This document shows, piece after piece, positions 36,396-45,457 of a stretch of DNA of 64,000 nt. Position numbers and translations under genes: made by a program. This stretch comes from Rubripirellula amarantea (GTDB lineage Bacteria > Planctomycetota > Planctomycetia > Pirellulales > Pirellulaceae). Within the stretch, counting starts at the first letter, position 1. Each line of letters begins with the position of its first letter. The notes beneath the pieces are model-generated. The model made no database searches and was not told the origin of the DNA. It worked only from the letters and a program-made list of their open reading frames with translations. Location of the stretch: assembly GCF_007859865.1 (NCBI RefSeq), contig NZ_SJPI01000002.1, forward strand, positions 1,632,721 to 1,696,720, read 5' to 3'.

Positions 36396-37742
36396 TCAAG
36401 ATCGTTCGCGTGAAATTGTCCAACGGGCATATTCTTCGACGGTAATCTTTCCATCTCGATTGGCGTCGGCGTCGGCCGGACTCATCAACATCGTTTTCCA
36501 CTCCGATGGCGTCAGCATGCCATCGTTGTTCTTATCACGACGTTTGATGATACGTTCGGCGACGCTGATATATTTCGGATCAATCGGACCGCCCGATAAC
36601 GCAGGCGACGAAGCCACAGACGACTCGGTCGCCATCGATGACGATGCCGAAAAACTTTGGCTGCCACCGATGTTGGAAGACGCCATCAATTGCGAAACGG
36701 TGCCTTCCTCGACGGCTCGCATCGCTTCATCGGCCGTGATCACGCCATCGCTATTAAAATCGGAATCGAGAAACTGATTCACTGACTCATCAGTCCACTC
36801 GTCGGTGAACTCCGCCATCGAGATTTGGCCATCGCCGTTGGAATCCTTCTCGGCAAAGAATCCTGGTAATCCCTCGGGCCGACTACGCTCACTCATCGCA
36901 CGGTACGACTTGCGGCCATTGTAGATGTCTGGAATCTCCGTCTCGGTTCTTCGCCCGGTATCTTTGCTTTCTCGGTCGCGACTATTTTCACGCCGAGCTT
37001 CCTCGGCCCCTTCGCGTCGGCGAGCGTAACGTACCGCGAGTTCATCCATGGTCAATCGTCCGTCACGATTGCGATCGAAGTCCAGCGGATTGCCAGCGAA
37101 CTGACTGGTCAATTCGTCCTTCGACAAAACGCCATCTTTGTTCTTATCGAAATAGGCAATCCGCTTCTTCGCTTCAACTCGATCGGCTTCCGAGACTTCC
37201 GATGTCAGGAGTTCAGCGGTTGCGCCAAAGCCCATCAGCGACCCCAAAGATTCGGTAGACCCAAAACCAGGAACCAGCAGCTCAGCGATCAAAGCCTCAT
37301 CGCCGGCCGAATCGTCGCCACGACGGCCCCGATCGCGTCCACGGTCATCACCGCGTCCTCGGTCACGACCTCCATCACTGTCGCTATCGCCACCACCTTC
37401 TCGTCCCCGCCGCATCGAATCAAAGCCTTCTTTGATCTTACTGATCGGAATTGGCTTTCCCACTTCGATGCTTGAATCGCTCGATTGCATCCGTCGGATC
37501 AAAAACTGAGCCGGCCCTTCCTGCTCGTCGGGATCAAGCACACCGTTCCCGTTACGGTCGAGGCGATCCAAAAACGAACTGGGATCAAACCCACCTCGGT
37601 CTCCGCCGCCAAACCCACCGCGGCCACCACGTTCGCCGCCACCGCCGCCCCAAGGGGGCTGGGCCGAAACAGGTCCACTGGCGAAGCACATCAACAAGAC
37701 GGTGCTAAGAACGAATGTCAGAGTGTATTTAGTCGAGATCAT
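36396..37742 (-). CDS. Secreted EF-hand calcium-binding protein (seven EF-hand motifs)
   Basis: The start MISTKYTLT gives about 448 aa with a signal peptide ending GPVSAQ; an ATG 39 bases upstream would put a basic leader first. After a Gly-rich segment come seven 12-residue calcium loops: DRNGNGVLDPDE, DKNKDGVLSKDE, DRNRDGRLTMDE, DSNGDGQISMAE, DFNSDGVITADE, DKNNDGMLTPSE and DANRDGKITVEE. The loops are spaced unevenly, with a highly charged Arg/Asp-rich segment (about residues 110-145) between the first and second. Such proteins are common in planctomycete secretomes. A calcium-sensing or calcium-buffering role is inferred, and no enzyme domain is present. Confidence 0.85.
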   Translation of the reverse strand: MISTKYTLTFVLSTVLLMCFASGPVSAQPPWGGGGGERGGRGGFGGGDRGGFDPSSFLDRLDRNGNGVLDPDEQEGPAQFLIRRMQSSDSSIEVGKPIPISKIKEGFDSMRRGREGGGDSDSDGGRDRGRGDDRGRDRGRRGDDSAGDEALIAELLVPGFGSTESLGSLMGFGATAELLTSEVSEADRVEAKKRIAYFDKNKDGVLSKDELTSQFAGNPLDFDRNRDGRLTMDELAVRYARRREGAEEARRENSRDRESKDTGRRTETEIPDIYNGRKSYRAMSERSRPEGLPGFFAEKDSNGDGQISMAEFTDEWTDESVNQFLDSDFNSDGVITADEAMRAVEEGTVSQLMASSNIGGSQSFSASSSMATESSVASSPALSGGPIDPKYISVAERIIKRRDKNNDGMLTPSEWKTMLMSPADADANRDGKITVEEYARWTISRERS

Positions 37743-37919
37743 AAGTAGTAGAACCCCGGATCGGGCGACAGGTTTCGCCAACGCCCCGCAAGTCCTAACG
37801 CACGTTCAAGCAGACGCTGAATAAACAAAACGCGGTTCCCAACGCGGGTACCTTAGGGGGCAAAGATATGTCCTCAGGTTAGTGCGAACGTCAAATGCGA
37901 CCATCCTGATCTTCGCTGA

Positions 37920-38747
37920 TCAAGCTGATTTTCCCGGCTCTGCCCGCAACCACCCGCACAACCGGTCACCAAACACGGAAATCCCCTTGTAGGTGAGTGT
38001 CTCGGCGGGGCAAGTCGTCAAAACTCCCAGCAAAATTCGCTGCTGCTCAGCGGTCAGATCCACCACTGGGCACTGCATGGTATGAATCGTAAAGACAATG
38101 TCCCCGGTTCTTTCCAAGCGAGAGAGCGTCTGTCGCTCAACTCGGAAATGGCAACGATGCCCCGCATTGTCGCACGTGATTTTTTCAGCCTCTCGTGCGA
38201 AGGAGGCTGAGTGTTTGGGCGACTGATCCCAACGCGCACTCGCCCGAACACCCCAGTTGGTGCGACTCACCGGCCGCCCGACTTTCAACCGATCCATTAA
38301 CGTCCGAGTGCTCTCGGCCATCGCAGACGCGAAGCCAGGAACCGGGCCGTGGACTTCGCTCAGGGGCAAGCCGATTTTTTCCGCAATGGACCAACCGCTA
38401 GGGAAACAAACGACGCCCGCCATGACCGCAAAATCGTCTTCCCCTTGACAAATCACGATGTCTTCTTGAACGCCTATCGCTGCGGTCACGAAATCCGTGA
38501 TCGGTTCGTCGGCCCTGTCGAGCAGGCTATCGCTCTGGTTTCGAATCCACCGGGTCGTTTCCACCACCGATTCAAGACACCCCGGCGTCAACGCGACGTA
38601 GTTCTGAGGATCGTCATTGATCAGTAACCGCTTTAGGATCACATGGTCTTCGAAGAACTCATCGTGAGCCAACAACGGTTCGTCGTCAGCGATCGCGCGG
38701 ATACCGAATTGATGTTCAAAAACCGGTTTCTTGAGCGGGAAAATCAT
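37920..38747 (-). CDS. Heme-dependent oxidative N-demethylase-like protein (DUF3445)
   Basis: The 275-aa protein matches the HODM/DUF3445 family: KPVFEHQFGIRAI, LQEDIVICQ-like VQEDIVICQ, VCFPSGWSIAEKIGLPLSEVHGPVPG, RTNWGV and RVERQTLSRLERTGDIVFTIHT. The characterised member is the alpha subunit of a heme-dependent dimethylamine monooxygenase from Pseudomonas mendocina; the other subunits are not encoded here. The FPSGW and PxPG blocks look intact. The substrate in this organism is unknown, and the fold does not identify it. Confidence 0.8.
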   Translation of the reverse strand: MIFPLKKPVFEHQFGIRAIADDEPLLAHDEFFEDHVILKRLLINDDPQNYVALTPGCLESVVETTRWIRNQSDSLLDRADEPITDFVTAAIGVQEDIVICQGEDDFAVMAGVVCFPSGWSIAEKIGLPLSEVHGPVPGFASAMAESTRTLMDRLKVGRPVSRTNWGVRASARWDQSPKHSASFAREAEKITCDNAGHRCHFRVERQTLSRLERTGDIVFTIHTMQCPVVDLTAEQQRILLGVLTTCPAETLTYKGISVFGDRLCGWLRAEPGKSA

Positions 38748-38787
38748 ACGCTCAGTCTACACGATTGGCATTCGACACCCAGACCGA

Positions 38788-41700
38788 CTAAACCAATTCC
38801 CAGCGACCCACTTTGTTGTCATTCAGGTCGATGTAGTACAACGCACCGTCGGGTCCTTGCGTGATATCCACCACGACGTTTGCTCCTGTGGTAAACACGC
38901 TGACGTCCTCAAAACTTCCGTCCGGGTTCACACTGGCATGCCGAACAATCCCCTGACCGAGGTCGTTGAAAAAGACATCCCCTTGGTACTTCGATCCGTA
39001 CAACGCTCCGTCGTAAACATCACCCATGATGATCGCATTAATCCCGTCGGCTTGATGCGACAACGCGTAGACACCCGCCGTGACTGTCTCGTTTCTTAGA
39101 AGCCACGCCTGACCTTCCGGTGTATTGAGATACCCCGGCTGTGGTTCCAAGACTCCGTCGTTACGTCCTTCGTAGAATGGCCATCCAAAATTCGCACCAG
39201 GTCCGGCTGCGTTAATTTCCTCCCAACGAGTCCAACCGACGTCGCCGACGAACAATTGTCCGCTTGATTCGTCGACCGCAATCCGAAAAGGATTACGAAG
39301 TCCAAGCTGATACACCTTGCTGCGGTTCGCGTCTTCATCACCGTTAAAGAACGGATTATCACTGAGTCCTTTGCCGGTGATCGGGTCGATTCGCAACACT
39401 TTGCCCGACAAGCTGTCGATATCCTGCACACGGTCAGCACGCACGTCGACTCGGTTGTACGAGGCTCCATCACCGATCGACACGTACAGCGAACCATCCG
39501 GTGCAAACGCAAGCGAGCCGATTGAGTGAGATTCGCTATCGCTATTGATGAAATCTTCGATGTACGTACTGTCCGGATTCTCTCCCGCGGGCGGCTGAGT
39601 GAAGTCAAAAGTGCTGTTCACGAAACCATTGAAGTTGTCCCAAGTGCTGTTCTTGCCCAGTAGGATCACTTCGCTGCCCGCCACCGCAGTCGTGTAACCC
39701 GTTGCCGAATCAGCGGTCACTCGAATCAATCGCCCCGCACGGTTGCCGTTACCATCGGGTCCCGCTAGTGAACCAGCAGCCTGATTGAAGACCTCTGGTG
39801 GGTCATAGGTGAACAGCAGGTAAACGTACGGATGAGTATCAAAGTCTGGATGAACCGCAATGTCCAGCAACCCTCGATCTCGAGTCCCATTGACGATCGC
39901 GGAAATATCAATGAACGGTGACGAATTCAAATTTCCGTTTGTTGCCGTGCGGACCACTCCGTTCTGCTGCGCAACCAGCATGGTTCCCGTCGGTAACCAA
40001 CTAACGGCCGTTGGTTGATGCAGATTCGTGAGCACGTCCACGGCGACCACGGTGTCGCCAATTTCCGTCGGAGGATCCAAAGGAGGTGCGGTCTGATCAA
40101 GCGTCCAATGTCGAATGAGATGCTGGTTAGTGAGTCCTCCCGTAGCCCCGGTAAACCCAAAATAGCCGCTCGAACCTACGGCCTGGGCCAAGTCAATCGT
40201 GGTTTTCATCAACGCTGATCGCGGCTTGGTCGCGTTTGACGAAAGGTACACGGACAAATTGTCACTCACCCCGTTGTAGTCGACCCATGCATAGATCCGA
40301 TTGCCGTTGTTCAGATCCAGTTCGGGAATCGCAGTGCGAATGGAATTGACGGTCGTCCCATTCAAGATCGAAACATGATTCGCATTAACGTCGTAGGAAC
40401 CGTTTTTGTAAGTGTCAAACTCCACCGCCACCGACTTGGTGATTCCATCGTAACCTAGCGATCCACCGCTGCTCCCTAACGCATCGAATCGGGATGGATC
40501 GTTTTGCACGACAAATGCAAACCCATCGGCGCCACTAGACGAACCATTAAGTTCGAAACTAAAAGAGGATCGGAACGACGCGTTTGAATCTAACGTCAAC
40601 GCCTGATTAAAAAACGCACTTCCTACTTTGTTCAGCTCGTCCGTGGTTAGCTGCAGCGAGTTACCATTTCTCACTGCATCACCGTTCAGGTTCAATCCAA
40701 CCACTGAATTAAAGTTGGCGTAGTTGGGCAGCAAGACTTCATCGTCCACGATCGTTACCGTCGCCGTGCGTGGCACTAACAATGTCGCTCCGCCGGTCAC
40801 GTTGTCGATCGTTACGTTGAACTGCTCAGTCGATTCAACCGCTGAATCATTTAAGATGGGAACGACAATTGATTTGCGAATTTCACCATCCGCAAAGGTT
40901 ATCGTACCGCTACGCTCGGAATAATCCTGTCCGGCAATTGCGGTCCCATTGACAGTCGCAAAGTCGACGGTGATCTGACCATCGCTGCCGTTGTTTCGAA
41001 CCACGTCGATGCTAACTGTCCCAGCCGCTTCATCAATCGAAACGTTGCTGGTTTCCATCGAAATCACACCTGGCTCTACCGGCGCGGAATTCGCTGCATA
41101 TTGGAAGTAGCCGTTGGTGTGCAGCATTTCGTCTTGCTTGAACCCTGGCGTAATACCGGCCCCGTCCCAAGTCCCCGTTGAATAGACGTCTGCGGCTTCC
41201 GTTTGGAACGTCGTTCCGTCGATCACAATCCGATCGATTCGTAGATTTCGGTCCACCAGGCCATTGTTTTCGTAGAGATCGTTGGTGAAACGCACTTGCA
41301 CTTGGTCGGGGGTAACCACTTCGGAAGCGGTGTAGTCGTACTTCACAAATTGTCGGCCATATGCATTGCCACCAATGTTGTTGAACTCTGCTACTTGTGT
41401 GCCAGCGATCCACAACTGCATCGTCTCTGAATTCTCGTTCCCAGCAGCGTAAATTGAAATCTGGCTGCCCGAATTGGTAGGGCTTTCGGCATACTGGAAG
41501 TAGCCATTGGAATGTAGCGTTTCACTCTGGACGAATCCCGGGATAAGTGTGTCGCCGGTCCACGATGCATTGGAATAAACCGTGGGCGCCTCGGTTTCAA
41601 AAACTCGGCCGTCAATCGATATCGAGTCCACAACTAAGTTGCGATCAATCCCGTTTGCTTCATCATATAGATCGTTGCTGAACACGATGCGAACCTGATC

Positions 41701-42522
41701 GGCGGTTACGCCTGGCGCGCTGTTGTACGTGAACGTGTTAAATTGACGAGCATCAGGGTCGCCACCGATGTTGCCAAAGGTCTGGACCGTGACTCCGTCA
41801 ATTTGCAACTGCATTTCTTCTTCACCCTCATTTCCCGCAGCGCGAATCGTGATGGGCAAAACAACATCAACTTGCGTGAGCGATTCAAGCGATGCCACCA
41901 GCGTTGATTCAATGCCGCCAGTGGTCCTTTCCAGATTCCAGTCACCGCCGTGAACTCGTGAACCGGTCCTATTCGTGGATCCTGCAATATCGGCACCGGT
42001 CAGTTGAGCCAACGTGTACATCAACTGCCCACCGACGTCACCAGACGCGACATCGCAACCATAGAGCAAGATATCTGCATCATCGGTCAAAGCACTTCGC
42101 CACTGCTTCAACTCGTTCGCGCGTGCATCCAACGTTTTCGTGTTAATGACTTGGCCGCCAAGCTGAAGCTCGCCAGCCTGTCCGTGCGAAATTACATGGA
42201 CAGCGGACACTCGATGGTAACGCGACAGAACGCTTGTCATTTGGCGGATCGGATCGTTCGCCGAGTCGATTAAGACAACCTCGGCGCCCGCTTGGACCAA
42301 CTCGATGAGTTCTGCACTTTCCGTAACTTCTGAATCGACGAATACAATCTGGGATTCGAGATCATGGTCCGAAGCCGTGGATTGCTCGCACACGCAAAGG
42401 CCGGCATCGGCCGCGAGCATCACTCGTGCTTCGAGCGGTGACAGTGACCAAGACTTGGGATAACGAGACGGTCGAGTCTGAGACGAAGGTTTAGCCCGAA
42501 GGCGGGAAGGAAGAATCGACAT
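38788..42522 (-). CDS. Multidomain exoprotein: DUF4347, two carbohydrate-binding modules, Calx-beta, L-type lectin, sorbosone-dehydrogenase-like propeller
   Basis: The 1244-aa protein has, after a basic N-terminus, the planctomycete LEARVMLAAD motif (about residues 31-40). Then come DUF4347 (about 60-215), two tandem xylan-binding-type modules (about 225-345 and 353-475; each with GNE, QIDGVTVQ or IAGTQVA, and LHSNGYFQYA), a Calx-beta domain (about 485-590), a legume-lectin-like domain (about 597-815) and a glucose/sorbosone-dehydrogenase-like propeller to the end (LGLRNPFRIAVDESSG). The order suggests a secreted glycan-binding, possibly sugar-oxidising protein. PQQ binding is not demonstrable here. 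The two modules are close copies, so a past duplication is likely. No Sec signal is obvious; export probably depends on the LEARVMLAAD leader. Confidence 0.8.
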   Translation of the reverse strand: MSILPSRLRAKPSSQTRPSRYPKSWSLSPLEARVMLAADAGLCVCEQSTASDHDLESQIVFVDSEVTESAELIELVQAGAEVVLIDSANDPIRQMTSVLSRYHRVSAVHVISHGQAGELQLGGQVINTKTLDARANELKQWRSALTDDADILLYGCDVASGDVGGQLMYTLAQLTGADIAGSTNRTGSRVHGGDWNLERTTGGIESTLVASLESLTQVDVVLPITIRAAGNEGEEEMQLQIDGVTVQTFGNIGGDPDARQFNTFTYNSAPGVTADQVRIVFSNDLYDEANGIDRNLVVDSISIDGRVFETEAPTVYSNASWTGDTLIPGFVQSETLHSNGYFQYAESPTNSGSQISIYAAGNENSETMQLWIAGTQVAEFNNIGGNAYGRQFVKYDYTASEVVTPDQVQVRFTNDLYENNGLVDRNLRIDRIVIDGTTFQTEAADVYSTGTWDGAGITPGFKQDEMLHTNGYFQYAANSAPVEPGVISMETSNVSIDEAAGTVSIDVVRNNGSDGQITVDFATVNGTAIAGQDYSERSGTITFADGEIRKSIVVPILNDSAVESTEQFNVTIDNVTGGATLLVPRTATVTIVDDEVLLPNYANFNSVVGLNLNGDAVRNGNSLQLTTDELNKVGSAFFNQALTLDSNASFRSSFSFELNGSSSGADGFAFVVQNDPSRFDALGSSGGSLGYDGITKSVAVEFDTYKNGSYDVNANHVSILNGTTVNSIRTAIPELDLNNGNRIYAWVDYNGVSDNLSVYLSSNATKPRSALMKTTIDLAQAVGSSGYFGFTGATGGLTNQHLIRHWTLDQTAPPLDPPTEIGDTVVAVDVLTNLHQPTAVSWLPTGTMLVAQQNGVVRTATNGNLNSSPFIDISAIVNGTRDRGLLDIAVHPDFDTHPYVYLLFTYDPPEVFNQAAGSLAGPDGNGNRAGRLIRVTADSATGYTTAVAGSEVILLGKNSTWDNFNGFVNSTFDFTQPPAGENPDSTYIEDFINSDSESHSIGSLAFAPDGSLYVSIGDGASYNRVDVRADRVQDIDSLSGKVLRIDPITGKGLSDNPFFNGDEDANRSKVYQLGLRNPFRIAVDESSGQLFVGDVGWTRWEEINAAGPGANFGWPFYEGRNDGVLEPQPGYLNTPEGQAWLLRNETVTAGVYALSHQADGINAIIMGDVYDGALYGSKYQGDVFFNDLGQGIVRHASVNPDGSFEDVSVFTTGANVVVDITQGPDGALYYIDLNDNKVGRWELV

Positions 42523-42857
42523 TTCTTGCAGCTAATCTAAGAAGGGCGGGTCAACGTGCCTCCATGCGACAGCTCGTGCAGGTGGGTAGTCCACTCCCCA
42601 CACTAGGATAACCAATGAGCTTAAGCGATGTGAGGCGTCCAGTGGGTAGACGTTGAGGCCAAATTCGCTGGTTTTATACGCATTTCTGGATGCGACACAA
42701 ATTCAGTGCTTCCACGATTTGCAATTGATGAGATCGCAAAATTGGGATTCAATAAGAGTTCACGAGCGTTGCGAAACGATCAATGCTGGTGACAAACATT
42801 CAATACTTTTCGATTGTTCCTCGACCAGACCTGGGCTCGCACCGCCGCGCCCTCCTC
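42523..42857. other. Divergent intergenic region
   Basis: About 335 bases separate the start of the giant exoprotein gene from the nucleotidyltransferase-HD gene. No repeat, terminator or convincing small gene was recognised; it should contain both promoters. Confidence 0.4.
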
Positions 42858-43967
42858 ATGTCTTCTTCGAAACTTCGCCGCCAGATTGCCTTCGAGGCGG
42901 CACGTTTGATGCACTCGCGAGACGTTGCCGAGTACTACATCGCCAAGCAGAAAGCTGCTAAGCGACTTTGCAAAGGTTGGCTCAAGCCTTCCGACCTTCC
43001 CACGAATGCTGAGATTCGCGAGCAAGTTCAATCACTCTCGCGAATGCACGACGGATCTTTCCACACCGAACGCTTACTTACGATGCGAACCCGAGCACTT
43101 TGGTGGCTCGAGCAACTCTCTGAGTTTCATCCTAAATTGATCGGCAGTGTTTTGACGGGCCATGTACGCGAAGGCTCTGACGTTGACATCCACGTCTTTG
43201 CGTCGAATCCTCATTCCATTACTGTCAGATTGGATCACCTCGGTGCGTTTTATGAACTTCAACGCAAGCAGGTTATTAAGAATGGCGAACAACGAGTGTT
43301 CACTCATATTCACATTCGGGATGAATTCAAAATTGAATTGACGGTCTATCACCCATCGTTGTTGGGGCATCGTTTTCGCAGTTCCATCACTGGCAAACCT
43401 ATCGAACGTGCGTCGTTGCCTCAGCTTAAGAAGCTGATTGAAATAGAACACCATCTGGACTCTGATTCACTGGCCAGGACGATTGACGATATCAGCAGTA
43501 TGCCAGATCGTTTTGCAGTATTTCAATCACTGCTGGTCCCGCTAGAAAACGTCATTCAGAATCTTAAGTACCACCCCGAAGGTGATGCGCTCTTTCATTC
43601 GCTTCAGGTATTCGAGCATGCTCGCGATGCGATGCCTTACGACGAAGAATTTTTGCTCGCCGCGTTGCTGCATGATGTGGGCAAGGCGATTGACCCTCGC
43701 GACCATGTAGCCAGCGGGCTAGAAGCTCTCGACGGTTTCATATCCGAGCGTACCGCTTGGCTGATCGAGCACCACATGGAAAGCCATGCCATCGCCGATC
43801 GCACGATCGGAGCGAGGCGTCGACGCAGGCTCGCAGAAAACCGTTGGTTTGACGACTTAATCTTGCTTGGCGAATGCGATCGTGCTGGACGAGTGCCCGG
43901 TGCATTGACGTGTGAACTCGAGGAATCGCTGGACTATATCGAAAACATCGAACAAATGTTTGGATGA
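42858..43967 (+). CDS. Nucleotidyltransferase-like and HD-domain protein
   Basis: Starting at MSSSKLRRQ gives 369 aa; an in-frame ATG lies 75 bases upstream. An N-terminal helical segment is followed by a polymerase-beta-type nucleotidyltransferase core. The core has IGSVLTGHVREGSDVDIHVF, carrying the GS and DxD-like metal ligands. A substrate-domain-like region follows, then an HD phosphohydrolase domain with FHSLQVFEHA, LLAALLHDVGKAID and IEHHMESHAI. The order resembles CCA-adding enzymes, but the protein is diverged and lacks their full set of motifs, so tRNA processing is uncertain. Alternatives are a nucleotide-metabolising or second-messenger enzyme. Confidence 0.7.
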   Translation: MSSSKLRRQIAFEAARLMHSRDVAEYYIAKQKAAKRLCKGWLKPSDLPTNAEIREQVQSLSRMHDGSFHTERLLTMRTRALWWLEQLSEFHPKLIGSVLTGHVREGSDVDIHVFASNPHSITVRLDHLGAFYELQRKQVIKNGEQRVFTHIHIRDEFKIELTVYHPSLLGHRFRSSITGKPIERASLPQLKKLIEIEHHLDSDSLARTIDDISSMPDRFAVFQSLLVPLENVIQNLKYHPEGDALFHSLQVFEHARDAMPYDEEFLLAALLHDVGKAIDPRDHVASGLEALDGFISERTAWLIEHHMESHAIADRTIGARRRRRLAENRWFDDLILLGECDRAGRVPGALTCELEESLDYIENIEQMFG

Positions 43968-44113
43968 ATCGACTCAGATCGTCCGGTCAGTTCTGCGGTC
44001 ATGAATAATCGGGTAAACTGAGCAAGTCATCGTCGCTTGCTTCGTTATCGTTTTGCCGAAGTGGGAGAGCGATCTAGAGCATTTCCTCCATTCATGATCG
44101 GTTAGGTCCCCGC

Positions 44114-45457
44114 TTGCCAAGCGAAAGTCCATCGGCGCAGACGCGTCAAACGAACCGCCTCACACGAATGGGCTCACACTTTGTGTTTGTGGGTACCTTT
44201 GCAATGCTTGGGGGTGCGCTGCGAGGATTCAACCTGCTGCTGATATTGGCCGGTATTGTCGCGGGAACTTTGATCATGCATTGGCGGTGGTCAAGGCGAT
44301 CCGTTGAGTCCATCTCGATTCGACGGCGATTGCCCTCGGAAGCGTTTGCCGGCGTTCCTTTTCGAGTGCGTTATCGCCTTCGCAACCACAGCCGATTCAT
44401 GCCAGCCTGGATGATTCGCGTCAGCGATGAAATCTCTCACGTCGGCGGCACGGACACTACGACCGCGACATGCGCTGTCGGTGTGATCTCTGCCTCCACC
44501 ACCACGCTGCCTCACTACGATGCAACGATCACGGCGCGTGGGTTGTACACGTTTGGCCCCATGAGTATTTCGACAACGTTTCCCTTTTCGTTGTTTCATT
44601 CTCGTCAAGTCGTTAGCTTTGAACAGCAGTTTTGCGTCTTCCCGGCTCTACTTTCACTCAAGGGTTCCTGGCAACGCCAATTGATTTCTCGATCGGGCGG
44701 AACCACAACAACTGCTAAACGCAGTGGTCAATCCGAAGGCGAATTCTTTGGTCTAAGGGAGTGGCAAACCGGCGATAGCCCCAAATGGATTCACTGGCGC
44801 ACCACCGCTCGCTTGGATCAACCGGCCGTGCGGCAATTCGAACAGCAGCGACGTTTCGATATGTGCATTTTGGTGGATGCGTACCAGCAACGCAAAGTCA
44901 AACATCAAACCTCGCCAAACTCGGTAGCCGTCGAACGTGCGATAAGTCTTGCGGCAACGTTGCTGGTTCGCCTCGTCGGTTCACCATCCAACCGAATGAT
45001 CTTGGCGGTTGCGGGCACCGAAGCGTCTGCGATTGTTGGAGGAGGAAGCAATATGGGAAAGCGGCGCATGCTCGAGACGCTTTCCTGTCTGAGTTCGTCA
45101 CCGACGCCTGAACTTTGCAAAGCGATTGAATTGGCCAGCGACTTGGTTGGCAAGGCTCAGGACTTGATTGTGATCAGCCCCCGATCCTTAAAAGAGGCAA
45201 CCGAAAGTAATTCGAACCTTCAAGAGATAATTGCACCTTGGGTGCGACGCGGATCCTTTCGCTGGATTGACACGAGTGACAAAGATCTCAACCGCTGGGT
45301 TTCGACTGAAAAGCCAAATGCGTCGTTATACGGCCACATGCCAACTGCCGCAGAAGTTCATCGGTTCGACGGTGAGCTTTCTTCACCCAACGCGGCCCCA
45401 ACAATAGCCCCAACGACAAACTCGACAGCAAGCTCGATCGCGAGTTCGAAATCATGA
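44114..45457 (+). CDS. DUF58 domain-containing membrane protein
   Basis: The 447-aa protein begins at a TTG, with an ATG (MGSHFVF) 54 bases inside it as an alternative. Two hydrophobic segments (about residues 20-60) lie before the DUF58 domain, whose diagnostic blocks FFGLREWQTGDSPKWIHWRTTAR and QFEQQRRFDMCILVDA are present. DUF58 proteins have a von Willebrand-like fold and sit beside MoxR ATPases and transglutaminases. No MoxR gene is in this window. It ends in a 4-base overlap with the transglutaminase gene and probably acts with it. Confidence 0.88.
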   Translation: MPSESPSAQTRQTNRLTRMGSHFVFVGTFAMLGGALRGFNLLLILAGIVAGTLIMHWRWSRRSVESISIRRRLPSEAFAGVPFRVRYRLRNHSRFMPAWMIRVSDEISHVGGTDTTTATCAVGVISASTTTLPHYDATITARGLYTFGPMSISTTFPFSLFHSRQVVSFEQQFCVFPALLSLKGSWQRQLISRSGGTTTTAKRSGQSEGEFFGLREWQTGDSPKWIHWRTTARLDQPAVRQFEQQRRFDMCILVDAYQQRKVKHQTSPNSVAVERAISLAATLLVRLVGSPSNRMILAVAGTEASAIVGGGSNMGKRRMLETLSCLSSSPTPELCKAIELASDLVGKAQDLIVISPRSLKEATESNSNLQEIIAPWVRRGSFRWIDTSDKDLNRWVSTEKPNASLYGHMPTAAEVHRFDGELSSPNAAPTIAPTTNSTASSIASSKS

